Source: Ilumatobacter sp. (GTDB taxonomy: Bacteria > Actinomycetota > Acidimicrobiia > Acidimicrobiales > Ilumatobacteraceae). Taken from it: a DNA stretch of 30,456 nucleotides. The position numbers and the translations under genes were made by a program. The notes beneath the pieces are model-generated. The model was not told the origin of the DNA, did no database searches, and worked only from the letters and a program-made list of their open reading frames with translations. Positions 23,050 to 30,456 of this stretch are shown in pieces. The stretch's first letter is position 1. The number at the start of each line of letters is the position of its first letter. Location: the NCBI GenBank assembly GCA_018666235.1, contig JABJAB010000113.1:1-30456 (forward strand), given 5' to 3'.

Positions 23050-24528
23050 TCAGTGGGCCCAGCCGCGTGAGCGTTCGACGGCACGCAGCCACTGGGCGTG
23101 CTGTGCATTGGCCCCAGTGCGGTCCTCGATGGGGGAGAAGGATGCATCGAGCGACCACTGTGCCAGTACTTCTTCGGGGCTCGCCCAGACGCCCTCAGCG
23201 AGGCCAGCAAGAAACGCGGCACCAAGGGCCGTTGTCTCCTGGTCGACTGGTCGAAGTACGTCGACACCGAGCTGGTCTGCTTGGATCTGGCAGAGGAAGT
23301 CCATGATCGAAGCTCCCCCGTCGACGCGGAGTTCCTTCAGGGCGGTGCCGCTGGCGGCCACCATGGCATCGACGACGTCGCGGGTCTGATACGCCATCGA
23401 CTCGACGGTGGCGCGGGTGATTTCTGCCCGGCCGGTGCCTCGGGTGATGCCGACAATGGTGCCGCGCGCATATGGATCCCACCACGGCGATCCGAGGCCG
23501 GCGAGGGCTGGAACGAAATACACGCCGCCGGTGTCGTCGACCGACTCGGCCAAGGGACCCGTCTCTGCAGCGTCGTCGATGATGTTGAGACCGTCGCGCA
23601 GCCACTGAATCGCTGCGCCGGTGACGAAGATGGCGCCTTCGAGCGCATAGTGAGTGGTGCCGTCAGCGAGCGTCCAGGCAACGGTCGTGAGCATGCCTTC
23701 AGTCGGCGGCGGGCAGGTTTCGCCGACATTGAGCAGCACGAATGAGCCGGTTCCGTAGGTGTTCTTCGCCATGCCGGGCTCGACACAGGCCTGGCCGAAC
23801 AGCGCCGCCTGTTGATCACCGGCAACCCCGCTGACTGGAATGTCGGCGGAGACGCCACAGTGCTCGGAAGTGACGCCGATACGACCGCTGGACGGAACAA
23901 TGTCGGGGAGCGCTGACATCGGAACATTGAGCAGCGCACAGAGGTCGGGGTCCCAGGTGCGGGTCCTGATATCGCAGAGCATCGTGCGGCTGGCGTTGGT
24001 CACGTCGGTCGCAAACACCTCCCCTCCAGTGAGGTTCCAGATCAGCCACGCGTCGATCGTGCCGAGAGCGAGGTCGTCGTCGACGGGGATGTCGCGCTCG
24101 CGCAGGAGCCACTCGAATTTGGTTCCTGAGAAGTATGGGTCGAGCACGAGTCCGGTTCGCTCGCGTACGAGGTCGAGGTGACCCGCTGCAGCGAGTTCGT
24201 CACATCGGTTTGCTGTGCGTCGGTCTTGCCACACGATGGCCGTGCCGTACGGCTCGCCAGTCGAACGGTTCCACGCCACGACGGTCTCACGTTGGTTGGT
24301 GATGCCGATTGCGGCGACAGACTCGCGACCGACCTGCTCGATCACTGCATTCAGGGTCGCGACTGCAGCGTCCCAAATTTCGTTGACGTCGTGTTCGACC
24401 CAGCCGGGTTGGGGATAGTGCTGAGTGAACTCGCGGTACGACGCGACCGTGGGGGTGTCGTCAGTGAAGACGGCGCGGCTGCGCACGCCTGTGGTTCCGG
24501 CGTCGAGGGCGATCACACATTTGGTCAC
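23050..24528 (-). CDS. glpK: Glycerol kinase
   Basis: This 492-aa FGGY kinase converts glycerol to sn-glycerol-3-phosphate. All glycerol contacts known from E. coli are present: R80-E81 (GITNQRET), Y132 (DPYFSGTK) and D238-Q239 (GDQQAALFGQ). The phosphate motif DAGTTG (9-14), NTYGTGSF and VDGGAS are also present. The GTG at 24528 is chosen because the protein signature begins there and TATTCT lies 6 bases upstream, implying a leaderless message. Upstream sequence in this frame is antisense-like. The gene is not linked to the glpD operon at 5517-7196 and no facilitator gene is nearby. Confidence 0.97.
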   Translation of the reverse strand: MTKCVIALDAGTTGVRSRAVFTDDTPTVASYREFTQHYPQPGWVEHDVNEIWDAAVATLNAVIEQVGRESVAAIGITNQRETVVAWNRSTGEPYGTAIVWQDRRTANRCDELAAAGHLDLVRERTGLVLDPYFSGTKFEWLLRERDIPVDDDLALGTIDAWLIWNLTGGEVFATDVTNASRTMLCDIRTRTWDPDLCALLNVPMSALPDIVPSSGRIGVTSEHCGVSADIPVSGVAGDQQAALFGQACVEPGMAKNTYGTGSFVLLNVGETCPPPTEGMLTTVAWTLADGTTHYALEGAIFVTGAAIQWLRDGLNIIDDAAETGPLAESVDDTGGVYFVPALAGLGSPWWDPYARGTIVGITRGTGRAEITRATVESMAYQTRDVVDAMVAASGTALKELRVDGGASIMDFLCQIQADQLGVDVLRPVDQETTALGAAFLAGLAEGVWASPEEVLAQWSLDASFSPIEDRTGANAQHAQWLRAVERSRGWAH

Positions 24529-24534
24529 GCGAGC

Positions 24535-24540
24535 AGAATA
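24535..24540 (-). promoter_or_regulatory. -10 box for leaderless glpK
   Basis: TATTCT on the minus strand is 6 bases before the GTG start, immediately after the stop of the upstream membrane-protein gene. Confidence 0.6.
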
Positions 24541-24541
24541 G

Positions 24542-24898
24542 TCAGCGCCGCCGGTTCTTCTTTGCCGGAGGGCGGTTGCCACCGCCAGCGGTTCGGCTGG
24601 TCGGTGCGACCGACCGCCGTGTGGCGTTCGCATCGCCATCACGATCATCGTCGCTTGATGCGGATGACGCTTGTGGCGTCCGCATCTCTTTGAGCGTCTT
24701 GCGTTGGTAACCGAACTTTGCAAGTAGCCAGCCGAAGCCGAGATACAGGGGCCCGCTGACCAAGACGCCCGCAACGGCGCCGATGGTGTTGCCGTCGTTG
24801 AAGATGAGCAGAAATACCGCTGTCATGATGACCGCGTAGATCAGCCACTCACGCATGAGCCGCTGCCACGGAACCGGTCGGGTCTTGTCCCACGCCAT
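24542..24898 (-). CDS. Small membrane protein with basic tail
   Basis: This 118-aa protein has two hydrophobic segments at about 17-33 and 37-62 (EWLIYAVIMTAVFLLIF; then GAVAGVLVSGPLYLGFGWLL). A strongly polar, Arg/Lys-rich C-terminus ends KKNRRR. It resembles small DUF4229-like actinobacterial membrane proteins but I am not sure. The ATG at 24898 is preferred; GGGGA lies just upstream. It lies 13 bases before glpK on the same strand. Confidence 0.65.
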   Translation of the reverse strand: MAWDKTRPVPWQRLMREWLIYAVIMTAVFLLIFNDGNTIGAVAGVLVSGPLYLGFGWLLAKFGYQRKTLKEMRTPQASSASSDDDRDGDANATRRSVAPTSRTAGGGNRPPAKKNRRR

Positions 24899-24984
24899 GT
24901 CCCCAGTCCTATCAGCCGATTGTTCGATTGAGCACATGCACCGGACGTTTCCGAACACGGGGTGCCGCCTCGCATCAGGTCGCC

Positions 24985-24990
24985 TACGAT
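24985..24990 (+). promoter_or_regulatory. -10 box for leaderless pfkA
   Basis: TACGAT lies 7 bases before the GTG at 24998; the same hexamer precedes trpD. Confidence 0.6.
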
Positions 24991-24997
24991 CACCCGG

Positions 24998-26032
24998 GTG
25001 CGCGTCGGAGTGTTAACCGGAGGAGGCGACTGCCCCGGATTGAACGCGGTCATCCGCGCCATCGTGCGCAAGGGCGAGCGTCACTATGGTGACGAGTTGG
25101 TTGGTTTCCTCGACGCGTGGGACGGCGTGCTCGATCGACGAACGGTCCCGCTGTCGGTCGAATTCATGCGCGGCATGCTCCCGCGCGGCGGAACGGTGCT
25201 TGGTACCCGGCGCGGGAGCCCGTTCGACACCGAGGACGGCGTGGAACGCGTCAAGCAGACCATGAGCGACCTTGGCCTCGATGGGCTCATCGTGATCGGC
25301 GGCAACGGCAGCCTGTCGGTTGCCTGTCGTCTGCACAGCGAGCACAACATCCCAATCGTTGGCGTGCCGAAGACGATCGACAACGACATCGTCGGCACGG
25401 ACGTGACATTCGGCTTCAACACGGCCGTGCAGATTGCCACCGACGCAATCGACCGTCTCCACACAACAGCTGAGAGTCACGATCGAGTCATGGTGGTCGA
25501 AGTGATGGGCCGTCACACAGGCTGGATCGCCACGTCCGCGGGAATCGCTGGCGGGGCGACCGCCGTGCTGATTCCTGAGATTCCTTTCGACATCGACGAA
25601 CTGTGCGCACGTCTGAGTCGCCGTCATGATCGAGGTCGGTTTGCATCCATCGTTGTGGTCGCCGAAGGCTCTGAGCCGATCCCCGGCACCCTCGAAATGG
25701 AGGACAAGGTGCTCGATCGATTCGGGCATGTCGTGCTCGGTGGTGTTGCCACCCGCATCGCCATCGCCATCGGGAAACGCACCGGCTTTGAAGCGCGAGT
25801 CGTGCAACTCGGTCATGTGCAACGCGGCGGAACCCCGACGGCGTTTGACCGCGTCCTGTCCACTCGATTCGGCGTCGCAGCGATCGACGCCGTTCATGAC
25901 GAGGCCTGGGGCAAGATGGCGGTGCTCCGCGGCGAAAAGATCCTGCAAGAGGATCTCACGGTTGCAGTCGGCAAGACCCGCACGGTCGACATGGACCTGT
26001 ACGAAGGCGTTGCCAAACACTTCTTCGCCTGA
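24998..26032 (+). CDS. pfkA: 6-phosphofructokinase
   Basis: This 344-aa enzyme phosphorylates fructose-6-phosphate in glycolysis. It starts at GTG with the phosphate loop VGVLTGGGDCPGLNAVIRA. Catalytic PKTIDNDI and the substrate strands ESHDRVMVVEVMGRHTGW and LGHVQRGGTPTAFDR are intact. The donor-site signature is GGNGSL: the Gly after the variable residue favours ATP over pyrophosphate (GGDD-type), while the Lys in PKTIDND is typical of the actinobacterial mixed group III enzymes. The Asn replaces the Asp that holds Mg-ATP in E. coli PfkA (GGDGS). It has a leaderless-type start. It converges on the lpqB-like gene with 14 bases between. Confidence 0.95.
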   Translation: MRVGVLTGGGDCPGLNAVIRAIVRKGERHYGDELVGFLDAWDGVLDRRTVPLSVEFMRGMLPRGGTVLGTRRGSPFDTEDGVERVKQTMSDLGLDGLIVIGGNGSLSVACRLHSEHNIPIVGVPKTIDNDIVGTDVTFGFNTAVQIATDAIDRLHTTAESHDRVMVVEVMGRHTGWIATSAGIAGGATAVLIPEIPFDIDELCARLSRRHDRGRFASIVVVAEGSEPIPGTLEMEDKVLDRFGHVVLGGVATRIAIAIGKRTGFEARVVQLGHVQRGGTPTAFDRVLSTRFGVAAIDAVHDEAWGKMAVLRGEKILQEDLTVAVGKTRTVDMDLYEGVAKHFFA

Positions 26033-26046
26033 CCGGGGCGCCGGGC

Positions 26047-26649
26047 TCAACTGTTGGCGGTCGGAATGGCTGGATACGCTGGTTGTGATGATTCGACGAA
26101 GCCGGGGTAGTCGTAGATAGTGAGCGGGCGATCGGTGTTCTGGCCGTTGCCGATTGGCCAGACTTGATTCTCGTTATCAATCTGCAATCGCAGGCTTTCC
26201 ACCCCGTCGATCTCGTTCGACGTGGCGACAAGCTGCGCGACGGCGATCCGCAAGGCGTCCGAAGTGAGCTCCCCGAACACGTCGTTCACGCTGACGGTCA
26301 GGATCCGGCCGCGCAGCCGTGCGCTGTTGAGTTCCAGGCCGTCGGGAAGGTTGCTCGACAGGCCGGCCTCGCGCTCGGCGCTGTTGGGGCCATCGATGAG
26401 CGAGTTCAGGATGCCTTCTGCATCGCTCGGGACGTCGCGCCGCACCGATCTCAGACGCGCTTCTTGATCGACGGCTGCTGGCGCAAGCAAAAACACCCGG
26501 TTCGAACCGGTCGCTTCGTCTCCGGTCGGTTGCTCCCCGAGCTGGCCACGTTCGTTCTCGGGCACAGGACGGGCGGTCTCGTCGACCTCGATGGAGCATC
26601 CGGCGAGGCTGAGCGCCACACAGGTGACGCTGGTGAGAATGCGGCGCAT
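26047..26649 (-). CDS. GerMN-domain lipoprotein, short LpqB-like
   Basis: This 200-aa secreted lipoprotein has a signal peptide whose lipobox (SLAGC) places the lipid on Cys18. It is followed by a polar linker and a GerMN domain at about 50-170 (RVFLLAP, SLIDGPNSAEREAGLSSNLPDG, LRIAVAQLVATSNEIDGVESL). In actinobacteria LpqB follows mtrB and tunes MtrAB signalling, but it is usually close to 580 aa, with a C-terminal beta-propeller. Here only the GerMN part exists and the gene ends cleanly. Its ATG overlaps the mtrB stop by one base (TGATG). The position argues for an LpqB equivalent. Confidence 0.85.
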   Translation of the reverse strand: MRRILTSVTCVALSLAGCSIEVDETARPVPENERGQLGEQPTGDEATGSNRVFLLAPAAVDQEARLRSVRRDVPSDAEGILNSLIDGPNSAEREAGLSSNLPDGLELNSARLRGRILTVSVNDVFGELTSDALRIAVAQLVATSNEIDGVESLRLQIDNENQVWPIGNGQNTDRPLTIYDYPGFVESSQPAYPAIPTANS

Positions 26650-28091
26650 CAGTCGTCCAGTTCCGAGGCCATGAGTTCGATGACGAAACGTGCGCCAGGT
26701 TGTCCGTCGAGACGATCCTCGACCCAGACGCGCCCGCCGTGCATCTTCACGTGTTCATCGACAAGCGAGAGCCCCAGGCCGGCTCCTTCACTGCCGGTGC
26801 GGCGCCCGGCGCCACCGCCGCGCGCGAAGCGTTCGAAGACGAGCTGGCGTTCTTCGGGCGGCACACCCGTGCCGTTGTCGACCACGGCGATCTGAATGTG
26901 GGCCATGGGCTCGTCATCAGGCTCGACGACGTTGATGAGGATTTCTGGTTCCCCGCCACCGTATGCGAGCGAATTGTCGATGAGGTTGGCAACGACGCGA
27001 GCTAGTCGGCGCTTATCGCCTCGGATGATTGCCAGTTCGGAACGGTCCGACACGTGGAGCGGGAGCTGTGGTGCAGCACTGACTGCGACCGCCTGTCGCA
27101 CGAACTCTGCAGCAAGCAATTCCTCCATGTGAAGCCGAATGGCACCAGCGTCGAAGCGGGAAATTTCGAGCAGGTCTTCGACCAGGCCCTGGAATCTGAC
27201 AACGTCGCTCGACAGGAGGTCCAGCGCCGACTGGGCGCGCTCGGGCAGATCATCGCGCCGTGCGTCCATGACTTCGACCGATGCCGACAGCGTCATCAGT
27301 GGCGACCGCAGCTCATGGCTGACGTCGGATGCGAAGCGGGCGTCTCGTTCGACTCGCTGCTGTAGCGCCTCCGCCATGTCGTTGAAGGAGTCGGTGAGGA
27401 CACCCAGGTCGGGATCCGCAGTGGTCTCGAGGCGCGTGTCGAGTCTCCCACCGGCGATCGCCGATGCGGCCTGTGCTGCGGTTGAGAGAGGCCGCACAGC
27501 GCGACGTGACGAGAAGATGCCGAGGAGGACGCCGAGTCCTGTCGAAATGAGCGACGCAAGCAGGAGGTTGAATCGGACGCTGTCGAGTGTCTCGACCTGA
27601 TCGCCGAGGCTGGTGAACTGGAAGTAGCCGCCCAGGTTGGGAACTTCCCAGCCAACGAGCACGTTGAGTTCGTCGCCGACCCGAACGATCTGTTTCGACG
27701 GTTCTCCACGAACGAGCACGTCATCGATCATGTCGGGTGGGAGAACTGAGTCGACATACGGTGGCACGCCGCCGCTCCATTGGCCCTGGTACCGAATCAG
27801 GAATCGCTGGACACCGATATTGGTCAGTGAGTCCTCGGCGTTCTGTGCTGTTGGCGGGTTCGAACTGAGGTTCTGCGTCACGCTCTGTGCGTTGCGGAGC
27901 GATGTGCGGACCGCGGCGGTCTCGGCCTGGCGCACGAGGTTGTTCTGTGTGAGCCCGTACGTCGTGATCGCGAGAAAGACGGACAGCGCAATTGAGCCGA
28001 GCGTGATGGTGAGCAAGATTCGGCGCCGGAGCCCGAGCGCGTTCGGGCGGGACTTGCGGAGCAGGCGACGGAACCAGCCGCCTTCGCTCAC
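26649..28091 (-). CDS. mtrB: Sensor histidine kinase, MtrB type
   Basis: This 480-aa membrane sensor kinase has a transmembrane helix at about 24-46, an extracytoplasmic sensor domain to ~170, a second helix at ~174-196 and a HAMP linker (RRAVRPLSTAAQ). The dimerisation helix carries His259 in SHELRSPL. The ATP-binding domain has NLIDNSLAYG, VVDNGTGV and GAGLGLSLV. The gene order response regulator-kinase-lipoprotein matches mtrA-mtrB-lpqB, a system coordinating cell-wall turnover and division. The GTG start overlaps the regulator's stop (GTGA). Confidence 0.9.
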   Translation of the reverse strand: MSEGGWFRRLLRKSRPNALGLRRRILLTITLGSIALSVFLAITTYGLTQNNLVRQAETAAVRTSLRNAQSVTQNLSSNPPTAQNAEDSLTNIGVQRFLIRYQGQWSGGVPPYVDSVLPPDMIDDVLVRGEPSKQIVRVGDELNVLVGWEVPNLGGYFQFTSLGDQVETLDSVRFNLLLASLISTGLGVLLGIFSSRRAVRPLSTAAQAASAIAGGRLDTRLETTADPDLGVLTDSFNDMAEALQQRVERDARFASDVSHELRSPLMTLSASVEVMDARRDDLPERAQSALDLLSSDVVRFQGLVEDLLEISRFDAGAIRLHMEELLAAEFVRQAVAVSAAPQLPLHVSDRSELAIIRGDKRRLARVVANLIDNSLAYGGGEPEILINVVEPDDEPMAHIQIAVVDNGTGVPPEERQLVFERFARGGGAGRRTGSEGAGLGLSLVDEHVKMHGGRVWVEDRLDGQPGARFVIELMASELDD

Positions 28092-28768
28092 GTTTGGAGC
28101 CGGTAGCCGAGCCCGCGGACCGTGACGACGTGACGCGGGTTGGCGGCGTCGGACTCGACCTTGGTGCGCAGCCGACGGATGTGTACGTCAACGAGGCGGC
28201 CGTCACCGAAGTAGTCGTAGCCCCACACTTTGTCGAGCAGAGCTTCGCGGCTGAGCACTTTGCCGGGGCTCTCGGCAAGCTCGCAGAGCAACCTGAACTC
28301 GGTCTTGGTGAGGTGGACCTCAGTGCCTTCGCGCAAGACCTTGCCTTCGTCGGGAATCAATTCGAGATCACCGAAGACGAGGCGAGCATGGCCCTGTGCG
28401 CTGGGCCGAATGCGACGGAGCAATGCTCGGATGCGAGCCGAGAGCTCTTTGGGCGCAAATGGCTTGGTGAGGTAGTCGTCGGCTCCAGCTTCAAGACCAG
28501 CGACGATGTCGTGGGTGTCATTGCGAGCAGTGACCATGACGACAGGGACGTCGCTGGTACGGCGCAGGGTGCGACACAGTTCGAAGCCATCGATGCCCGG
28601 GAGCATGATGTCGATCAGAACAACGTCAGGTGTCGAACGATTGAACTTCTCGATCGCCTCTTCGCCGCTCTCGGCTTCGTCGACGATCCACCCCTCGTCC
28701 TCGAGCGCGAGTTTGACCGCTGATCGGATGCGTTCGTCGTCTTCAACCGCGAGGATGCGTGTTCCCAC
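28088..28768 (-). CDS. mtrA: OmpR-family response regulator, MtrA type
   Basis: This 226-aa regulator has receiver-domain residues D10/D11, phospho-acceptor D53 (LIDIMLPG), T80 and K102. The C-terminal winged helix (EVHLTKTEFRLL, LDKVWGYDYFGDGRLVDVHI, VRGLGYRL) is very like MtrA. It starts at GTG 28768 (MGTRILAVEDD). An ATG six codons upstream is rejected because a CATCAT -10-like box lies exactly 6 bases before the GTG and would fall across it. The box is weaker than those of other genes. Confidence 0.92.
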   Translation of the reverse strand: MGTRILAVEDDERIRSAVKLALEDEGWIVDEAESGEEAIEKFNRSTPDVVLIDIMLPGIDGFELCRTLRRTSDVPVVMVTARNDTHDIVAGLEAGADDYLTKPFAPKELSARIRALLRRIRPSAQGHARLVFGDLELIPDEGKVLREGTEVHLTKTEFRLLCELAESPGKVLSREALLDKVWGYDYFGDGRLVDVHIRRLRTKVESDAANPRHVVTVRGLGYRLQT

Positions 28769-28855
28769 AGCACCATGATGGCCCAAGTCGCACCTGCTTG
28801 ACGACCATGGTCGGCAGTGCCGGCCAAAAAATCTTTCGAATCGTGGCGCGACGGG

Positions 28856-29683
28856 CTAGCTCGACGCAACTTTGATGGCCGCGAGCAGCGCGGCATGGAT
28901 GCCCGGTGCTGCTGCCACTGCGCCCAGCTCGTCAGGAACGCCGCCGTCGAACCCGGACACTTCGGCGCCGGCTTCGTTCGCAATGAGGAGGCCTGCAGCC
29001 ATGTCCCACGAGTTCAAGTGTTCTTCGAAGTAGGCGTCGAGCCGACCGCACGCGACGAACGCCAAGTCGATTGCTGCTGATCCGTACCGGCGGATGTCGC
29101 GCACCTGCGGCAGAAGTGAGCCGATGCGATTCGCTTGCAGGACGCGCCGATCATCGAGATAGCTGAAGCCGGTCCCGATCAAGCTCATCGAGATTGCGTC
29201 GGCTTTGCTGACCGAGATCGGGAGGTTGTTGAGCGTGGCACCGCCGCCCGCGTGCGCGGAAAACATTTCGTCGGTCACCGGCACGTACACGGCGCCAGCG
29301 ATTGCGTCCGTTATTGGCCGGCCACTGCGGACAGCTGCGACGGAGGTGCACCAGGCGGGGAGGTCGTACAGGAAGTTGGCGGTGCCGTCGATTGGGTCGA
29401 TGTGCCATTCGATGCCACTGGTGCCGATGTCGGCGGCGCCCTCTTCGCCCACAATGGCGTCGTTGGGTCGGAGCCGCCTGAGTTCATTGACGATGTAGGC
29501 CTCCGCAGCGCGATCAAACTCGGTGACTGGGTCGGTGAGGCTGGACTTGGTGTCGTGTGCCGGTGGCTGGCCGATCGGCAGTTCCCGCCGGCCGGCGAGC
29601 GCCGCTGTTCCGGCAGTCCGTGCCAGGCCTTCGGCCAACGTACGGAGTTTCGTTGGATCAGCCGATTGATCAGCGCGGGGCAT
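28856..29683 (-). CDS. Inositol monophosphatase family phosphatase
   Basis: This 275-aa Mg-dependent, Li-sensitive-type phosphatase has metal-ligand motifs GEE (79-81) and DPIDGT (96-101) plus the C-terminal WDMAAG. It may dephosphorylate inositol-phosphate, fructose-1,6-bisphosphate, histidinol-phosphate or PAP; the sequence does not settle which. Given the PimB-like gene, an inositol-phosphate role is plausible but not shown. The ATG at 29683 fits the family; upstream GTGs in frame lie deeper in the preceding gene. It overlaps the membrane-protein gene's end by 14 bases, so translation is probably coupled. Confidence 0.9.
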   Translation of the reverse strand: MPRADQSADPTKLRTLAEGLARTAGTAALAGRRELPIGQPPAHDTKSSLTDPVTEFDRAAEAYIVNELRRLRPNDAIVGEEGAADIGTSGIEWHIDPIDGTANFLYDLPAWCTSVAAVRSGRPITDAIAGAVYVPVTDEMFSAHAGGGATLNNLPISVSKADAISMSLIGTGFSYLDDRRVLQANRIGSLLPQVRDIRRYGSAAIDLAFVACGRLDAYFEEHLNSWDMAAGLLIANEAGAEVSGFDGGVPDELGAVAAAPGIHAALLAAIKVASS

Positions 29684-29954
29684 GGCCAGCGTCGCTTCGA
29701 TCCTCAACCTCGCGCCACTCACCCAGTGCACGCATCACCAGCACGGCAACGATGGCCATGCCCCCGGCGGCAACGATGGCGCCGACGACAATGCCCAAGC
29801 CAAGCGGCAGCCCACAGTCGCCCTCGCACTGCAGCGAGATGAGTGAATAGCCGATCAATGCGCCGGCGAGACCGCTGAGGCAGATGGCGACAAACGCTCC
29901 GACTCGGACGCCGACGGACGGCAGTGCTGACAACGGGCGAGCGGTCTCTTCCAT
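29670..29954 (-). CDS. Small two-helix membrane protein
   Basis: This 94-aa protein has two hydrophobic helices at about 18-40 and 50-72, separated by a loop with two cysteines (CEGDC). The ATG at 29954 is preferred over the TTG three codons earlier. TACCCT lies 8 bases upstream of the ATG, slightly further than at other genes. Family not recognised. The C-terminal tail is polar and overlaps the phosphatase start. Confidence 0.65.
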   Translation of the reverse strand: MEETARPLSALPSVGVRVGAFVAICLSGLAGALIGYSLISLQCEGDCGLPLGLGIVVGAIVAAGGMAIVAVLVMRALGEWREVEDRSDAGHAPR

Positions 29955-30026
29955 TGTGGCCAAGGGTATCGGTGATGCACCTCAGCGTCTCGGCCAGCCG
30001 CTACCGCCGCGTCGGACGTCTTTTGT

Positions 30027-30257
30027 TCAGTGGTTGTCGGAGCGTACGAACACGTTCCACTGATCGTTGTGGCCCGAGGCGCCGATGATCGCTCCAAGCA
30101 GAATGCCGCCTGGGAGCGATCCCCAGTAGGACGGACCCGTGTCCATCACATTGCCCAGAAAGAGCATCAGGAGCCACGTTGCGGGGAACGTGACGATGAG
30201 GGCCACGATCAGCATGGCTGCGACGGATAGGACAAAGCTCAACAGGTTTCTAATCAT
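30027..30257 (-). CDS. Small membrane protein
   Basis: This 76-aa protein has two hydrophobic segments at about 5-35 (including AAMLIVALIVTFPATWLL) and 45-61 (GSLPGGILLGAIIGASG) and a short polar tail. TATTCT is exactly 6 bases before the ATG at 30257, supporting it as a real leaderless gene. I do not recognise the family. Confidence 0.65.
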   Translation of the reverse strand: MIRNLLSFVLSVAAMLIVALIVTFPATWLLMLFLGNVMDTGPSYWGSLPGGILLGAIIGASGHNDQWNVFVRSDNH

Positions 30258-30263
30258 ACGAAG

Positions 30264-30269
30264 AGAATA
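30264..30269 (-). promoter_or_regulatory. -10 box for the small membrane-protein gene
   Basis: TATTCT on the minus strand, identical to the glpK box, is separated from the ATG by 6 bases. Confidence 0.55.
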
Positions 30270-30275
30270 GGCACC

Positions 30276-30456
30276 ATGTTCGACACGGAGCGGGATGGTG
30301 ACTCGTTGCGCGTGCCTGATGGTTGCAGTGTGGCGGTTGAGGTAAGACCGTGCTCCATCTGTCCTGCCGACATGGACAGGTTCTCATCTCGATATTTTCT
30401 GCTGGCTTGGCCACTCGCTCGACGCTTCCCAAGTTGGCATTTCTCGGGTCGCACGC
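30276..30456 (+). CDS. Possible partial gene running off the window
   Basis: An ATG at 30276 opens a frame with no stop to the end of the window (60 codons; start MFDTERDGDSLRVPD, with a CSIC motif). Early codons are GC-ending as in real genes here, later ones less so. GAGAAT sits 7 bases before the ATG. No family is recognised, and the whole segment could be intergenic. A 6-bp hairpin (CTGTCC/GGACAG, 30359-30379) lies within it. Confidence 0.3.
   Translation, partial: MFDTERDGDSLRVPDGCSVAVEVRPCSICPADMDRFSSRYFLLAWPLARRFPSWHFSGRT

Noticed and set aside
24529..24774. Upstream extension of glpK
   Set aside because: It overlaps the small membrane-protein gene in another frame; the GTG at 24528 begins the conserved domain.
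30250..30454. Minus-strand frames of 60-66 codons at the window end
   Set aside because: Composition is unlike the neighbouring proteins, no motif is visible, and they overlap the promoter and start of the 30027-30257 gene.
1..30456. CRISPR arrays, insertion sequences, prophage or tRNA genes
   Set aside because: No regularly spaced repeats, transposase or integrase signatures, phage structural genes or cloverleaf sequences were seen.

Overview
This is a compact, GC-rich chromosomal segment from an actinobacterium. WhiB, an MtrA/MtrB/LpqB-type module, a PimB-like mannosyltransferase, a ROK glucokinase and many leaderless-type start sites all point to Actinomycetota. The gene mix (exported ferritin-like pair, HdeD-DUF389 membrane protein, rubrerythrin/Fe-S/DUF3501 locus) is what I would expect in class Acidimicrobiia, but that finer placement is inference. 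I see no insertion sequence, prophage, CRISPR array, tRNA or rRNA. Almost every base is used, and many neighbouring genes overlap by 1, 4, 8, 14 or 32 bases.

Layout. 1-561: spacer, then the RNase P RNA gene (minus). 579-2041: two exported ferritin-like proteins (minus). 2128-7196: a glycerol-3-phosphate cluster on the minus strand, read as glpD, an alkyl-DHAP-synthase-like flavoprotein, a small membrane protein, and a FGGY kinase related to glycerol kinase but with an altered substrate pocket. 7300-8970: a plus-strand Fe-S oxidoreductase operon with a promoter and terminator; its first gene (rubrerythrin) and third gene (DUF3501) survive only as their two ends, while the middle Fe-S gene is intact. 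9066-11295: a WhiB regulator, then trpD and thrB. 11317-14882: a DinB/DUF664 protein, a DEDD exonuclease/GIY-YIG nuclease, and a coiled-coil NYN-domain protein. 14899-16539: a HdeD-like/DUF389 membrane protein. 16591-21058: a CxxC mini-protein, queG, a PimB-like glycosyltransferase, a membrane protein, an SRPBCC protein and glucokinase. 21174-23040: alaC-type aminotransferase and an ACT-domain protein. 23050-26032: true glycerol kinase glpK, a small membrane protein, and divergent phosphofructokinase. 26047-28768: a mtrA-mtrB-lpqB-like signalling operon (minus). 28856-30257: an inositol-phosphatase-family enzyme and two small membrane proteins.

How it fits together. Central carbon entry is prominent. 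GlpK (23050-24528) makes glycerol-3-phosphate and GlpD (5517-7196) oxidises it to dihydroxyacetone phosphate (DHAP). The flavoprotein translationally coupled to glpD resembles the enzyme that makes ether-lipid precursors from acyl-DHAP. Glucokinase and PfkA feed glycolysis. Cell-envelope genes (PimB-like, inositol phosphatase family, MtrAB-LpqB) fit an actinobacterial envelope.

The most unusual observations are: the twin internally deleted genes flanking the Fe-S gene; the FGGY kinase that lacks two glycerol-contacting residues inside a glpD/AGPS-like operon; a recurrent TAnnnT-N6/7-start arrangement implying widespread leaderless transcripts; and two abutting hairpins upstream of alaC. All family assignments come from reading motifs by eye; no database search was run.
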